Assembly: GCA_937923575.1 (NCBI GenBank)
Contig: CALDUL010000012.1
Location: 1-56,494, forward strand
DNA from: an uncultured Algimonas sp.
GTDB taxonomy: Bacteria > Pseudomonadota > Alphaproteobacteria > Caulobacterales > Maricaulaceae
DNA: 56,494 nt
Reading direction: 5' to 3'
Shown here: in pieces, positions 50,538 to 56,494 of the stretch
How positions within the stretch are numbered: the first letter of the stretch is position 1
Layout: every line of letters starts with the position of its first letter
Notes under the pieces: generated by a model
Database searches by the model: none
Seen by the model: the letters and a program-made list of their open reading frames with translations, nothing else
Told to the model about the DNA's origin: nothing
Position numbers and translations under genes: made by a program

Positions 50538-50840
50538 CTAATCGTGATCTCCGGCACCCTCTGTCATGTCGATATAGAGCGTGCGCGCCTCGGTCGCGGG
50601 GCCGCGTCGCGTGCCGGGGGCGACGACCTCCACATCGGTCAGCGCGCGGTGCCGCATGAAGGAAACGCGGTCGCCGGGGCGCACCTGATAATGCGGCTTC
50701 TTGACCCGAGACGTTTCGCCCGCCCGGGTCAGGCGCAGACGGCCCTTGTTGATGATCCCTTGCGCTTCCGCGCGCGACTTGCACAGCCGGGTGCGAAACA
50801 GCCAGACGTCGAGGCGGCAGGTGAGTGCGTCGTCGCTCAG
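50538..50840 (-). CDS. RNA-binding S4 domain protein (Hsp15-like), CTG start
   Basis: A 100-residue basic protein. An S4 RNA-binding module ([31 protein letters not shown] ... [11 protein letters not shown]) is followed by a short tail ending in GAGDHD. It probably binds stalled 50S subunits like Hsp15. No ATG, GTG or TTG exists before the S4 fold. The best start is a CTG at 50838-50840 that overlaps the helicase stop by four bases (CTGA), the same geometry as the common ATGA. I read it from the sequence because standard start-codon scans miss it. Confidence 0.8.
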   Translation of the reverse strand: MSDDALTCRLDVWLFRTRLCKSRAEAQGIINKGRLRLTRAGETSRVKKPHYQVRPGDRVSFMRHRALTDVEVVAPGTRRGPATEARTLYIDMTEGAGDHD

Positions 50841-53800
50841 GACTTGCTCTCGTCTGGCTTGTCGGTCTTTGACTTGTCGGCCTTGACCTTGCCTTCGGCG
50901 TCGTTCTTCGCGGGCATCTGCAGGGCGGCCAGAGCAGCGAAGGGGGAGTTCTCCATCGACTTGCGTGGTCTCGGCGCCTTGCCAGCGGAATAGCCGCCGG
51001 AGCTCTGGCCAGTGCGGTCTTTTCGTGGGCCGCGGTCTTTCCTGCCGCCCTTGAAAGCCTTGCTGCGGTAATCGCCGCGGCCTTTTCCACCGCCACTACC
51101 ACGCTGCTGGTTGCGATTGCCGCCGCGCTGAGCGTTGCGCTGACGCGGGGCGAGCGACCAATATTCGAGATTGGGCAGCTCCGTTGTCGTGCCGTCTTCG
51201 GCTGTCTCACGCGGGACATAGACGTTGAGCGGCGCACGCGCGCGGCCCCGCTCGCGTTTAGACGGCTTGGGCGTTTGCGGCGTTGCGGGAGCGGGCGCAT
51301 CGGTAATCGGAATCTCGGCGGAGGCAGGCGGAGTAGAGGCAGGTGCTGGCACTTCCGGGACGGAGCTTTCCTCCGAGGCGGCCGCATCCGCAGCTGTCGG
51401 TGCAGTGGGCGTTGGCGTCGCCGGAGCAGCTTCGGACGCAGGTGCAGGCTCTGCGGCCACCACTGGCTTCTCCAACGGCGCGTCCTCTGTGCGTGACTTG
51501 TAGCCCAGCGCCTGCAGCACGCCCTGAACTTCGGCATGAGTGCTACCGAGAATGGCGAGCATTTCGGCCATGATCTGGAACGTCGGCCGCTTGGGCTTGT
51601 CGGTCGCGACCTTTTCGAACTGCCCCTGCGCGTCGCGAACCTGCGTTGCCAGGCGGTCGAGAATATCGAAACGAACGATGCGCGGGCCAACAGCGCGGTA
51701 GCCCGCGACTGCGAGCGCTTGTGGCGCGTAGTGCTCGGACGCCAGATCGCCCTCATTGGCGATGGAGGTCACGCCAGCGAATGGGATGAACGGTTTGCGG
51801 TCGCCGCCCGCGCCGTAGGAAAGCAGCAAGCTCAACAGCCGTGCGGGCTTGGGCCGGATCATCTCTGGCATCCAGACATTGTACTGGCCGAATCGCACGC
51901 CCGCACCGCGCAGGTCGCGTCGCTCGTCGGGTCCAAGATCGCGCACGGTCTTGCCGTGTACGCGGCGGTCCAGCGAGCCGTGGTTTTCCTCCACCAGATA
52001 GGCAAATCCCTTGGAGCCGGGCAGGATGTCGTCACGGCCTTGGAGTTCCTTGAGCGTCTTCAGCGGCGCGAGATGGGTCTCGACCTCGTTCTTCAGGAAA
52101 GCGCGCATCCGCTCCAGCGCCATGTCGCGCAAGGTCGCGTTGCCCAGCTCTCCGCCGACCAGTTCCACATCCGGGTTGAAGATAGAGCCGGACTTGGCAA
52201 TGCGCCCGACCGGATTGCCGCCCCAGACAATCTCGCCCTGATCTGACAGGGTGAATACGGCCGTTTGCGCCGAGGCAATAGACGTCAGGCGGCGGTCGAC
52301 TTCGGGGCTGACGGCCTGACCGGCGGCGGCTTCCAGCGCTTTGGCTTCAAGGTCGGACGCCCCTCCGTCACGCGTGAATTGCAATCCGCGCAGATGGCCG
52401 ATCATCTGGTCGTCGACGAAGACGCTGCCGTCATCCTTGATAGACGCTGTCATGTCCGCTCCCGCGCCAATCGTTCTCAACAGTCTGGACGTCCGCTTGT
52501 CCACGAACCGGGCGATGAGGCCTTCGTGCAGCGCGTCGGACAATCCGTCCTCCACGCGGCGGGCTTCGCTCGCCCATTTCTCGGGCTCGGCCATCCAGTT
52601 GGATTTGGACGCGCAATAGGTCCAAGTGCGGATGCGCGCAAGCCGCGCGGATAGCGTGTCTACATCGCCGGTCGTGTCGTCGCAGCGCCCGATTTTGCGC
52701 GCCATGAAGTCGTCTTTCAGCCGCCCGCCGCCACTGACAAGGGCACGGTAGATGTCCTGGAGCAGCCTCACATGGGCGTCGATGGTAAGGTTGCGGAAAT
52801 CGGGGACAGAGCAGACATCCCAGAGCTGGCGCACCTGGGCGGGCACATGGATGTTGTTGGATACCTCCGGGATCGCCATCATGCGTTCCAGGCTCAGCTC
52901 GTCCTCTGCGCCCTTGATCCGGCGCAGGCGCTTGGTCGGGCGCGGCGCATGCAGGGACTCCACCAGACCGGTGAGGCTGGAGAAGTCGAGGTCGGAATTG
53001 CGCCATTCGACATAGTGGAGCGGCTCGAACTGATGCCGGACGATCTTGTCGACCAGATCATCCGGCATTTCCGGGCAATCGCCCGTCGTGCCGAATGTGC
53101 CATTGGTGCGGAAGCGCCCGGCGCGGCCCGCAATCTGCGCGGCTTCCATAGGGTGGAGGTAGCGGCGGCGACGACCGTCATATTTAGAGAGGCCCGCGAA
53201 GGCGACGTGGTGCGTGTCGAGGTTCAGCCCCATGCCGACGGCGTCGGTCGCGACGAGAAAATCCACCTCGCCGCTTTGGAACATCTCGGCCTGCGCATTG
53301 CGGGTCCGGGGCGACAGCCCGCCCATCACGACCGCTGCGCCGCCTCTCAGCCGCCGCAGCGCCTCGGCCAGTGCGTAGACTTCCTTTGACGAAAACGCGA
53401 CGACCACGGAGCGTTTGGGCAGGCGGTTCAGGCGCGTGGGGCCGGCGTAGCTCAGCTCGGAGAAGCGCTCCCGCCGGTCGAACATCACGTCCGGCACCAG
53501 AGTGCGGATCACGTCTCGCGCGGTCTCGGCGCCGAGAAACAGCGTCTCCTCATAGCCGCGCATATGCATGACACGGTCGGTAAAGACATGGCCGCGCTCG
53601 TGATTGCCCATCAATTGCACTTCGTCGATGGCGACAAACGCAAAGCGACGGTCCACAGGCATGGCTTCGACTGTGCAGACAAAATAGCGCGCATGCGGCG
53701 GGACGATCTTCTCTTCGCCCGTGACCAGTGCGACATTGGCCGCGCCGACACGCGCAGCAATCCGGTCATAGACCTCGCGCGCCAGCAGTCGCAGCGGCAG

Positions 53801-53899
53801 GCCGATCACGCCCGAGCTCCGGCCCAGCATCCGCTCAACAGCGTAGTGCGTCTTGCCCGTATTGGTCGGTCCGAGGACGGCCTTTAGAATCGGCTGCAT
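50837..53899 (-). CDS. SUV3-like DExH RNA helicase
   Basis: A 1020-residue helicase of the alphaproteobacterial SUV3-like group. Walker A is GPTNTGKTH near residue 11; motif II is DEVQLMGNHERGHVF; motif VI includes AGRAGRFR. C-terminal SUV3 domains follow, then a long Ala/Pro/Glu linker (about residues 780-880) and a basic Arg/Gly/Lys-rich tail (RGGNRNQQRGSGGGKGRGDY), suited to RNA binding. It probably acts in RNA turnover. Start: ATG 53899 or GTG 53905. Its stop overlaps the S4 gene. Confidence 0.9.
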   Translation of the reverse strand: MQPILKAVLGPTNTGKTHYAVERMLGRSSGVIGLPLRLLAREVYDRIAARVGAANVALVTGEEKIVPPHARYFVCTVEAMPVDRRFAFVAIDEVQLMGNHERGHVFTDRVMHMRGYEETLFLGAETARDVIRTLVPDVMFDRRERFSELSYAGPTRLNRLPKRSVVVAFSSKEVYALAEALRRLRGGAAVVMGGLSPRTRNAQAEMFQSGEVDFLVATDAVGMGLNLDTHHVAFAGLSKYDGRRRRYLHPMEAAQIAGRAGRFRTNGTFGTTGDCPEMPDDLVDKIVRHQFEPLHYVEWRNSDLDFSSLTGLVESLHAPRPTKRLRRIKGAEDELSLERMMAIPEVSNNIHVPAQVRQLWDVCSVPDFRNLTIDAHVRLLQDIYRALVSGGGRLKDDFMARKIGRCDDTTGDVDTLSARLARIRTWTYCASKSNWMAEPEKWASEARRVEDGLSDALHEGLIARFVDKRTSRLLRTIGAGADMTASIKDDGSVFVDDQMIGHLRGLQFTRDGGASDLEAKALEAAAGQAVSPEVDRRLTSIASAQTAVFTLSDQGEIVWGGNPVGRIAKSGSIFNPDVELVGGELGNATLRDMALERMRAFLKNEVETHLAPLKTLKELQGRDDILPGSKGFAYLVEENHGSLDRRVHGKTVRDLGPDERRDLRGAGVRFGQYNVWMPEMIRPKPARLLSLLLSYGAGGDRKPFIPFAGVTSIANEGDLASEHYAPQALAVAGYRAVGPRIVRFDILDRLATQVRDAQGQFEKVATDKPKRPTFQIMAEMLAILGSTHAEVQGVLQALGYKSRTEDAPLEKPVVAAEPAPASEAAPATPTPTAPTAADAAASEESSVPEVPAPASTPPASAEIPITDAPAPATPQTPKPSKRERGRARAPLNVYVPRETAEDGTTTELPNLEYWSLAPRQRNAQRGGNRNQQRGSGGGKGRGDYRSKAFKGGRKDRGPRKDRTGQSSGGYSAGKAPRPRKSMENSPFAALAALQMPAKNDAEGKVKADKSKTDKPDESKS

Positions 53900-54014
53900 G
53901 GTCACGGATGTAGTGGAGAGGCACGGCGATTGCGACTGCGACAGACACGCATTGTGTGGGCCGCTAACGCATCCGTAACTTGCAGATCATCCGCGCAATC
54001 CACAGCTAAGCGGC

Positions 54015-54854
54015 ATGAAGAAGCGCTACAAGATATTGGGCGGCGTGGCTGCCGTGCTCACTCTGGGAGTCGGAGCGGGGCTCGCCAGCGGGCTGCATAT
54101 TGACGAGGGCGTCGTTTTCCAGCCGCGCCCGCACATCCCGCGTGACACGCTCACCTTGCGCGGGGAGAGCGGGTTCGAGCAGGTCCGGCATGAGCGCGTC
54201 AACCTTGGCGGACAGACCCTCGCTATTTCTACCTTCGGCGCGGACACCGGCCCGCTCATCGTCAACTGTTTCGGCAACGCTGCCGACCGCCGCTCGTCGG
54301 GCCAGCAATATGCCTCCAAAATCGTGCCGCACGGCCAAGCGCTGTTGTGGGACTATCCCGGCTATGGCGACAGCGCCGGTGCTCCCAGCGTCGCGGCAAT
54401 CGATGCGGCCGCTGACGCGCTGGTCGCGCTCGCCGAGTCGCGGGCAGGTGAGCGCGAGCTGATCTATTGGGGGCATAGCCTGGGCGGGTTTGTGTGCAGC
54501 ACACTCGCCGCGCGCAGCCCTGAGGCCGATGCGCTGATCCTGGAGACCACCGCTCCCAGCGTCGGCGCGGTGGCCAAGGCGTGGACGCCGACCGGCGTAC
54601 CGCTGCGCGTGACATTCGACGAGAGTCTCTCGCGCTACGACACGCCTGATGTGCTGTCCGATTTCGAAGCGCCGATCCTGGTGATTGGAGCCGGGAAGGA
54701 TCGCGTGCTGCCGGTTGAGCTCGCGCGGGACCTGGCAACGGAGTTGGAGGCCGACGGTCGCGACGTGCGCTATCTGGAGCTACCGAACGCGAACCACTTT
54801 GCTGCGGGGTTTGATCCGAAGGCGCAAGCGGCGGTCAAGGCGCTGTTGGACTAG
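54015..54854 (+). CDS. Alpha/beta hydrolase, membrane-anchored or exported
   Basis: A 279-residue alpha/beta hydrolase. An N-terminal basic-hydrophobic segment (KKRYKILGGVAAVLTLGVGAGLA) is a signal anchor. The Ser elbow is GHSLGGFV, with Asp (GAGKDRVLPVE) and His (ANHFAAGF) in order. It resembles the YfhR/ABHD-type hydrolases found at membranes. The substrate is unknown. It is convergent with a DUF3108 gene; the stops overlap by four bases. The gap 53900-54014 to the divergent helicase is featureless to me. Confidence 0.85.
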   Translation: MKKRYKILGGVAAVLTLGVGAGLASGLHIDEGVVFQPRPHIPRDTLTLRGESGFEQVRHERVNLGGQTLAISTFGADTGPLIVNCFGNAADRRSSGQQYASKIVPHGQALLWDYPGYGDSAGAPSVAAIDAAADALVALAESRAGERELIYWGHSLGGFVCSTLAARSPEADALILETTAPSVGAVAKAWTPTGVPLRVTFDESLSRYDTPDVLSDFEAPILVIGAGKDRVLPVELARDLATELEADGRDVRYLELPNANHFAAGFDPKAQAAVKALLD

Positions 54855-55777
54855 TCCCCGTAAGTCACGAGACGTCCCGTGTTCGCTTCGATCACTGTCA
54901 GATCGCTTACTTTCACGATCGCCTTGAACCCACTGACTTTGTAGGAAAACCTTACCGGCACATACATATTAGCCTCGTCGAAATACTGAAAATAGACATC
55001 GACCGGCGTCGCCGCTTCTTCGTCAGTCGGCAGGTCTTCGGGGTCAAAACCGGCGACGGGCTCGTAATAGACGTGGCAGTGGATCGCCTCCTGCTTGTCG
55101 CCGAGAAACTTCACGCGATCAGATCCGACGGGCTCAAGGCGCAGGTTGTAGCGCTGCTTGCTGTCGAACACCGGAACGCTGCGCGTGCAGAGCTCATCCG
55201 CGCTCGCAGGCTTGGCCATATGGAGCAGGGTGGTGAGCGTATCCATGGCGGAGAAGCGCTCGGCCGGGGTCGCGGCGGGCACGCCCTGACTGCCAAGCGG
55301 GGGCACGATGTTGACATCGATGCCGCGCGCGCCGTTGTCGTAATTCATCTCGACCCGGCGGTTCTTCTTGTCGGTATTTTGCTGCACATGCCAATCGGGG
55401 CGCAGCGTGCCGTCCGCGCCGACGCGGCCCTTGGTCACCGCCCAGATTTCCATCTTCTTCAGCAACGCACCCAGCCCTGCGGTCTTCGCATCCGCATAGG
55501 CCGCGTATTCACGCTCGCCGACATAGCCGATATACTGGCTTTTGATCAGGCGAATACCGAAGACATAGCCCTTAAGTTCGAAGGCGAACTGCGTGGCATC
55601 CGCGGGCGCCCGGCCAGCGTCGTAGCTGCGCTCGCCCAGGTTCTGTGCGTTCAGCACGGCGATATTGCGCGCCTGGTCGATAATCTGCACAGGAGCTGAT
55701 TGCTGCGCACTGCCATTGGCCGCCAGCAGGGCCGCGGCCGCAGTCGTGGCGAGCACGGTTTTGAGTCGGGTCATCAT
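54851..55777 (-). CDS. DUF3108-type exported protein
   Basis: A 308-residue exported protein. The signal ends at NGSAQQS. The mature protein has the DUF3108 pattern: FELKGYVFGIRLIKSQYIGYVGEREYAAYADAKTAGLG near the N-terminus, a Cys-containing segment DELCTRSVPVFDSKQRYNL and CHVYYEPVAGFDPEDLP toward the C-terminus. DUF3108 proteins are periplasmic and of unknown role. Two codons (55777 and 55774) are possible starts. The divergent rpmB unit begins about 90 bases away. Confidence 0.8.
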   Translation of the reverse strand: MMTRLKTVLATTAAAALLAANGSAQQSAPVQIIDQARNIAVLNAQNLGERSYDAGRAPADATQFAFELKGYVFGIRLIKSQYIGYVGEREYAAYADAKTAGLGALLKKMEIWAVTKGRVGADGTLRPDWHVQQNTDKKNRRVEMNYDNGARGIDVNIVPPLGSQGVPAATPAERFSAMDTLTTLLHMAKPASADELCTRSVPVFDSKQRYNLRLEPVGSDRVKFLGDKQEAIHCHVYYEPVAGFDPEDLPTDEEAATPVDVYFQYFDEANMYVPVRFSYKVSGFKAIVKVSDLTVIEANTGRLVTYGD

Positions 55778-55889
55778 GGCCTCTCATTAGTCAGCCCGGC
55801 TTGCATCTCACATGAACAGTTGGGTTGAGCCTCATTAAACCTTATTCAGGCTTAAGATGTTCCCGTTGCGCTACCCAAAGGCTGCTCGC

Positions 55890-55976
55890 CCGAGTGTTTG
55901 GGAGGCTTGACGGAACGCGACTCGGCCACTATCGCCCAGCGCTTGATAGTGCCCGTCATCAAAGGCGGGTTTTTTC
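55890..55976 (+). ncRNA. Structured terminated leader or small RNA before rpmB
   Basis: Three successive elements occur. CCGAGT (55890-55895) pairs ACTCGG (55920-55925). CACTATC (55927-55933) pairs GATAGTG (55945-55951) around an 11-nt loop. Then comes the terminator at 55952. A further CCCAAA/TTTGGG pair (near 55874 and 55897) competes with the first. No frame is evident. The rpmB ATG is at 56019. It may be an attenuator sensing ribosome status, or a separate small RNA. Confidence 0.45.
55952..55975 (+). terminator. Terminator within the rpmB leader
   Basis: A stem CCCGTC/GGCGGG (one G-U) with a 6-nt loop and six T. It is placed 44 bases before the rpmB start, so read-through must occur or a second promoter lies at 55977-56018. 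Confidence 0.8.
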
Positions 55977-56018
55977 GTGGGACAATACTCCCGCACACCG
56001 CAAACGAAGAGCAAATCG

Positions 56019-56324
56019 ATGTCCCGCACCTGCGACCTGCTTGGCACCGGCCCGATGAGCGGCCACAATGTGTCCCACTCCAACATCAAGACGAAGCGCC
56101 GGTTCGAAGTGAACCTCTGCAACGTCACCCTGCGCTCCGACACGCTCGGCCAGGACTACAAGCTGCGCATCGCCGCCAAGACGCTGCGTACCGTCGATTT
56201 TAAAGGCGGCCTCGACGGCTTCCTGCTCGGCACGAAGAACCACAAGCTTACGCCCAAGGCGAAGAAGCTGAAAAAAGCTGTCGCCGCTGGCACGGCTTCG
56301 CTGGAAGCTGCAGCAGCCGAATAG
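56019..56324 (+). CDS. rpmB: 50S ribosomal protein L28
   Basis: A 101-residue L28, longer than the roughly 78 residues of E. coli as usual in alphaproteobacteria. The N-terminus SRTCDLLGTGPMSGHNVSHSNIKTKRRFEVNL is the bL28 signature; a middle RIAAKTLRTVDFKGGLDGFL follows, and the tail is Lys/Ala-rich. It belongs to the large ribosomal subunit near the E site. Start ATG 56019, with a purine-rich site (GAAGAG) before it. Followed by a strong terminator and convergent with purA. Confidence 0.96.
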   Translation: MSRTCDLLGTGPMSGHNVSHSNIKTKRRFEVNLCNVTLRSDTLGQDYKLRIAAKTLRTVDFKGGLDGFLLGTKNHKLTPKAKKLKKAVAAGTASLEAAAAE

Positions 56325-56349
56325 GGCGCACAGACAGAATTGAATGAAG

Positions 56350-56373
56350 AACCCGCCGCGAGGCGGGTTTTTT
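56350..56373 (+). terminator. Rho-independent terminator of rpmB
   Basis: A perfect 8-bp stem (56350-56357 with 56362-56369) and a 4-nt loop, then a T run. It is 26 bases after the rpmB stop. The convergent purA gene ends 26 bases further on. Confidence 0.93.
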
Positions 56374-56398
56374 GTTGGGTGTGGCGGCTAAGGGTTCG

Positions 56399-56494
56399 CT
56401 AAATCGCCTTGAACGGATCCCGCATCAGGATCACGTCTTCGCGCTCCGGCGATGTGCTCACCATGCTCACCGGGCAGCCGATCAGCTCTTCGAT
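56399..56494 (-). CDS. purA: Adenylosuccinate synthetase, C-terminal end only
   Basis: The last 31 residues of a gene that continues beyond the right edge: [19 protein letters not shown], then [12 protein letters not shown] and a TAG at 56399-56401. This matches the C-terminus of alphaproteobacterial PurA, the first enzyme of AMP synthesis from IMP (STSPERE..IL..DPF is typical). The piece is short, so the call is likely but not certain. Confidence 0.75.
   Translation of the reverse strand: MEELIGCPVSMVSTSPEREDVILMRDPFKAI

Noticed and set aside
55866-55976. 4.5S/SRP or 6S RNA gene
   Set aside because: The SRP tetraloop and GGAAGG/AGCAG motifs are absent, and the segment is not of 6S size or shape.
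1-56494. CRISPR arrays, prophage, transposons or toxin-antitoxin pairs
   Set aside because: I found no regularly spaced repeats, transposase, integrase or recognisable toxin motifs.

Overview
The window reads as one contiguous piece of an alphaproteobacterial chromosome, probably of the marine Caulobacterales/Maricaulales (Hyphomonadaceae-like) branch. This placement is an inference. It rests on GC-rich coding DNA, large TonB receptors, CarD, the SUV3-like helicase / S4 protein / FdxA group, a TIGR02301-type protein, the YceI and cytochrome b561 pair, a CtrA-like box and a long alphaproteobacterial-type L28. I see no phage, integrase, transposase or CRISPR array. Most of the window is core or household DNA with some accessory modules.

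Layout. 1-4.6 kb: tail of an unknown gene, then an SDR and a DUF2256 protein divergent from an iron-sulfur photolyase/cryptochrome, then an RluA-type pseudouridine synthase and RNase D. 4.5-11.3 kb: dienelactone hydrolase, LysM lipoprotein, pyruvate kinase, a metal-type TonB receptor with a His-containing secreted partner, and a CPA1 Na+/H+ antiporter. 11.5-16.1 kb: a complete medium-chain-length polyhydroxyalkanoate (PHA) locus of Pseudomonas type: phasin, class II PHA synthase, PHA depolymerase, Lys-rich phasin and a PhaD-type TetR regulator. 16.2-25 kb: an Arg/Pro/Tyr-rich secreted protein, a sigma-54-like promoter followed by a short terminated leader or small RNA, then a tightly overlapping run of acyl-CoA synthetase, DUF924, DJ-1/PfpI, HSL esterase, GST, SelO, YceI and cytochrome b561. 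25-33 kb: tRNA-Arg(CCT), a degenerate SNase-like protein, an S41 protease, CarD, a large TonB receptor and a GNAT. 33-41 kb: hybrid histidine kinase, an operon of D,D-carboxypeptidase (with SPOR), an overlooked 42-residue membrane peptide, panC and GST, then clpS and clpA. 41-45.5 kb: a potassium module of KtrB/KtrA divergent from a small protein and a Kef-type antiporter. 45.6-56.5 kb: META lipoprotein, TIGR02301 protein, Nudix, HMCES, YihY, YaaA, FdxA, S4 protein, SUV3-like helicase, alpha/beta hydrolase, DUF3108 protein, a structured leader plus rpmB, and the C-terminus of purA.

The most notable points are: (1) the class II PHA locus in an alphaproteobacterium, with catalytic residues at the same positions as in Pseudomonas PhaC1; (2) the sigma-54-like promoter and its roughly 110-nt terminated transcript; (3) the structured, terminated leader before rpmB; (4) the 42-residue peptide translationally coupled to panC; (5) three genes (selO, the S4 gene, rnd) whose natural starts appear to be ATA, CTG and either TTG or ATC at stop/start junctions; and (6) strong hairpins in the carD leader and in intergenic repeats. 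Function calls rest on motif recognition by eye. No database search was possible.
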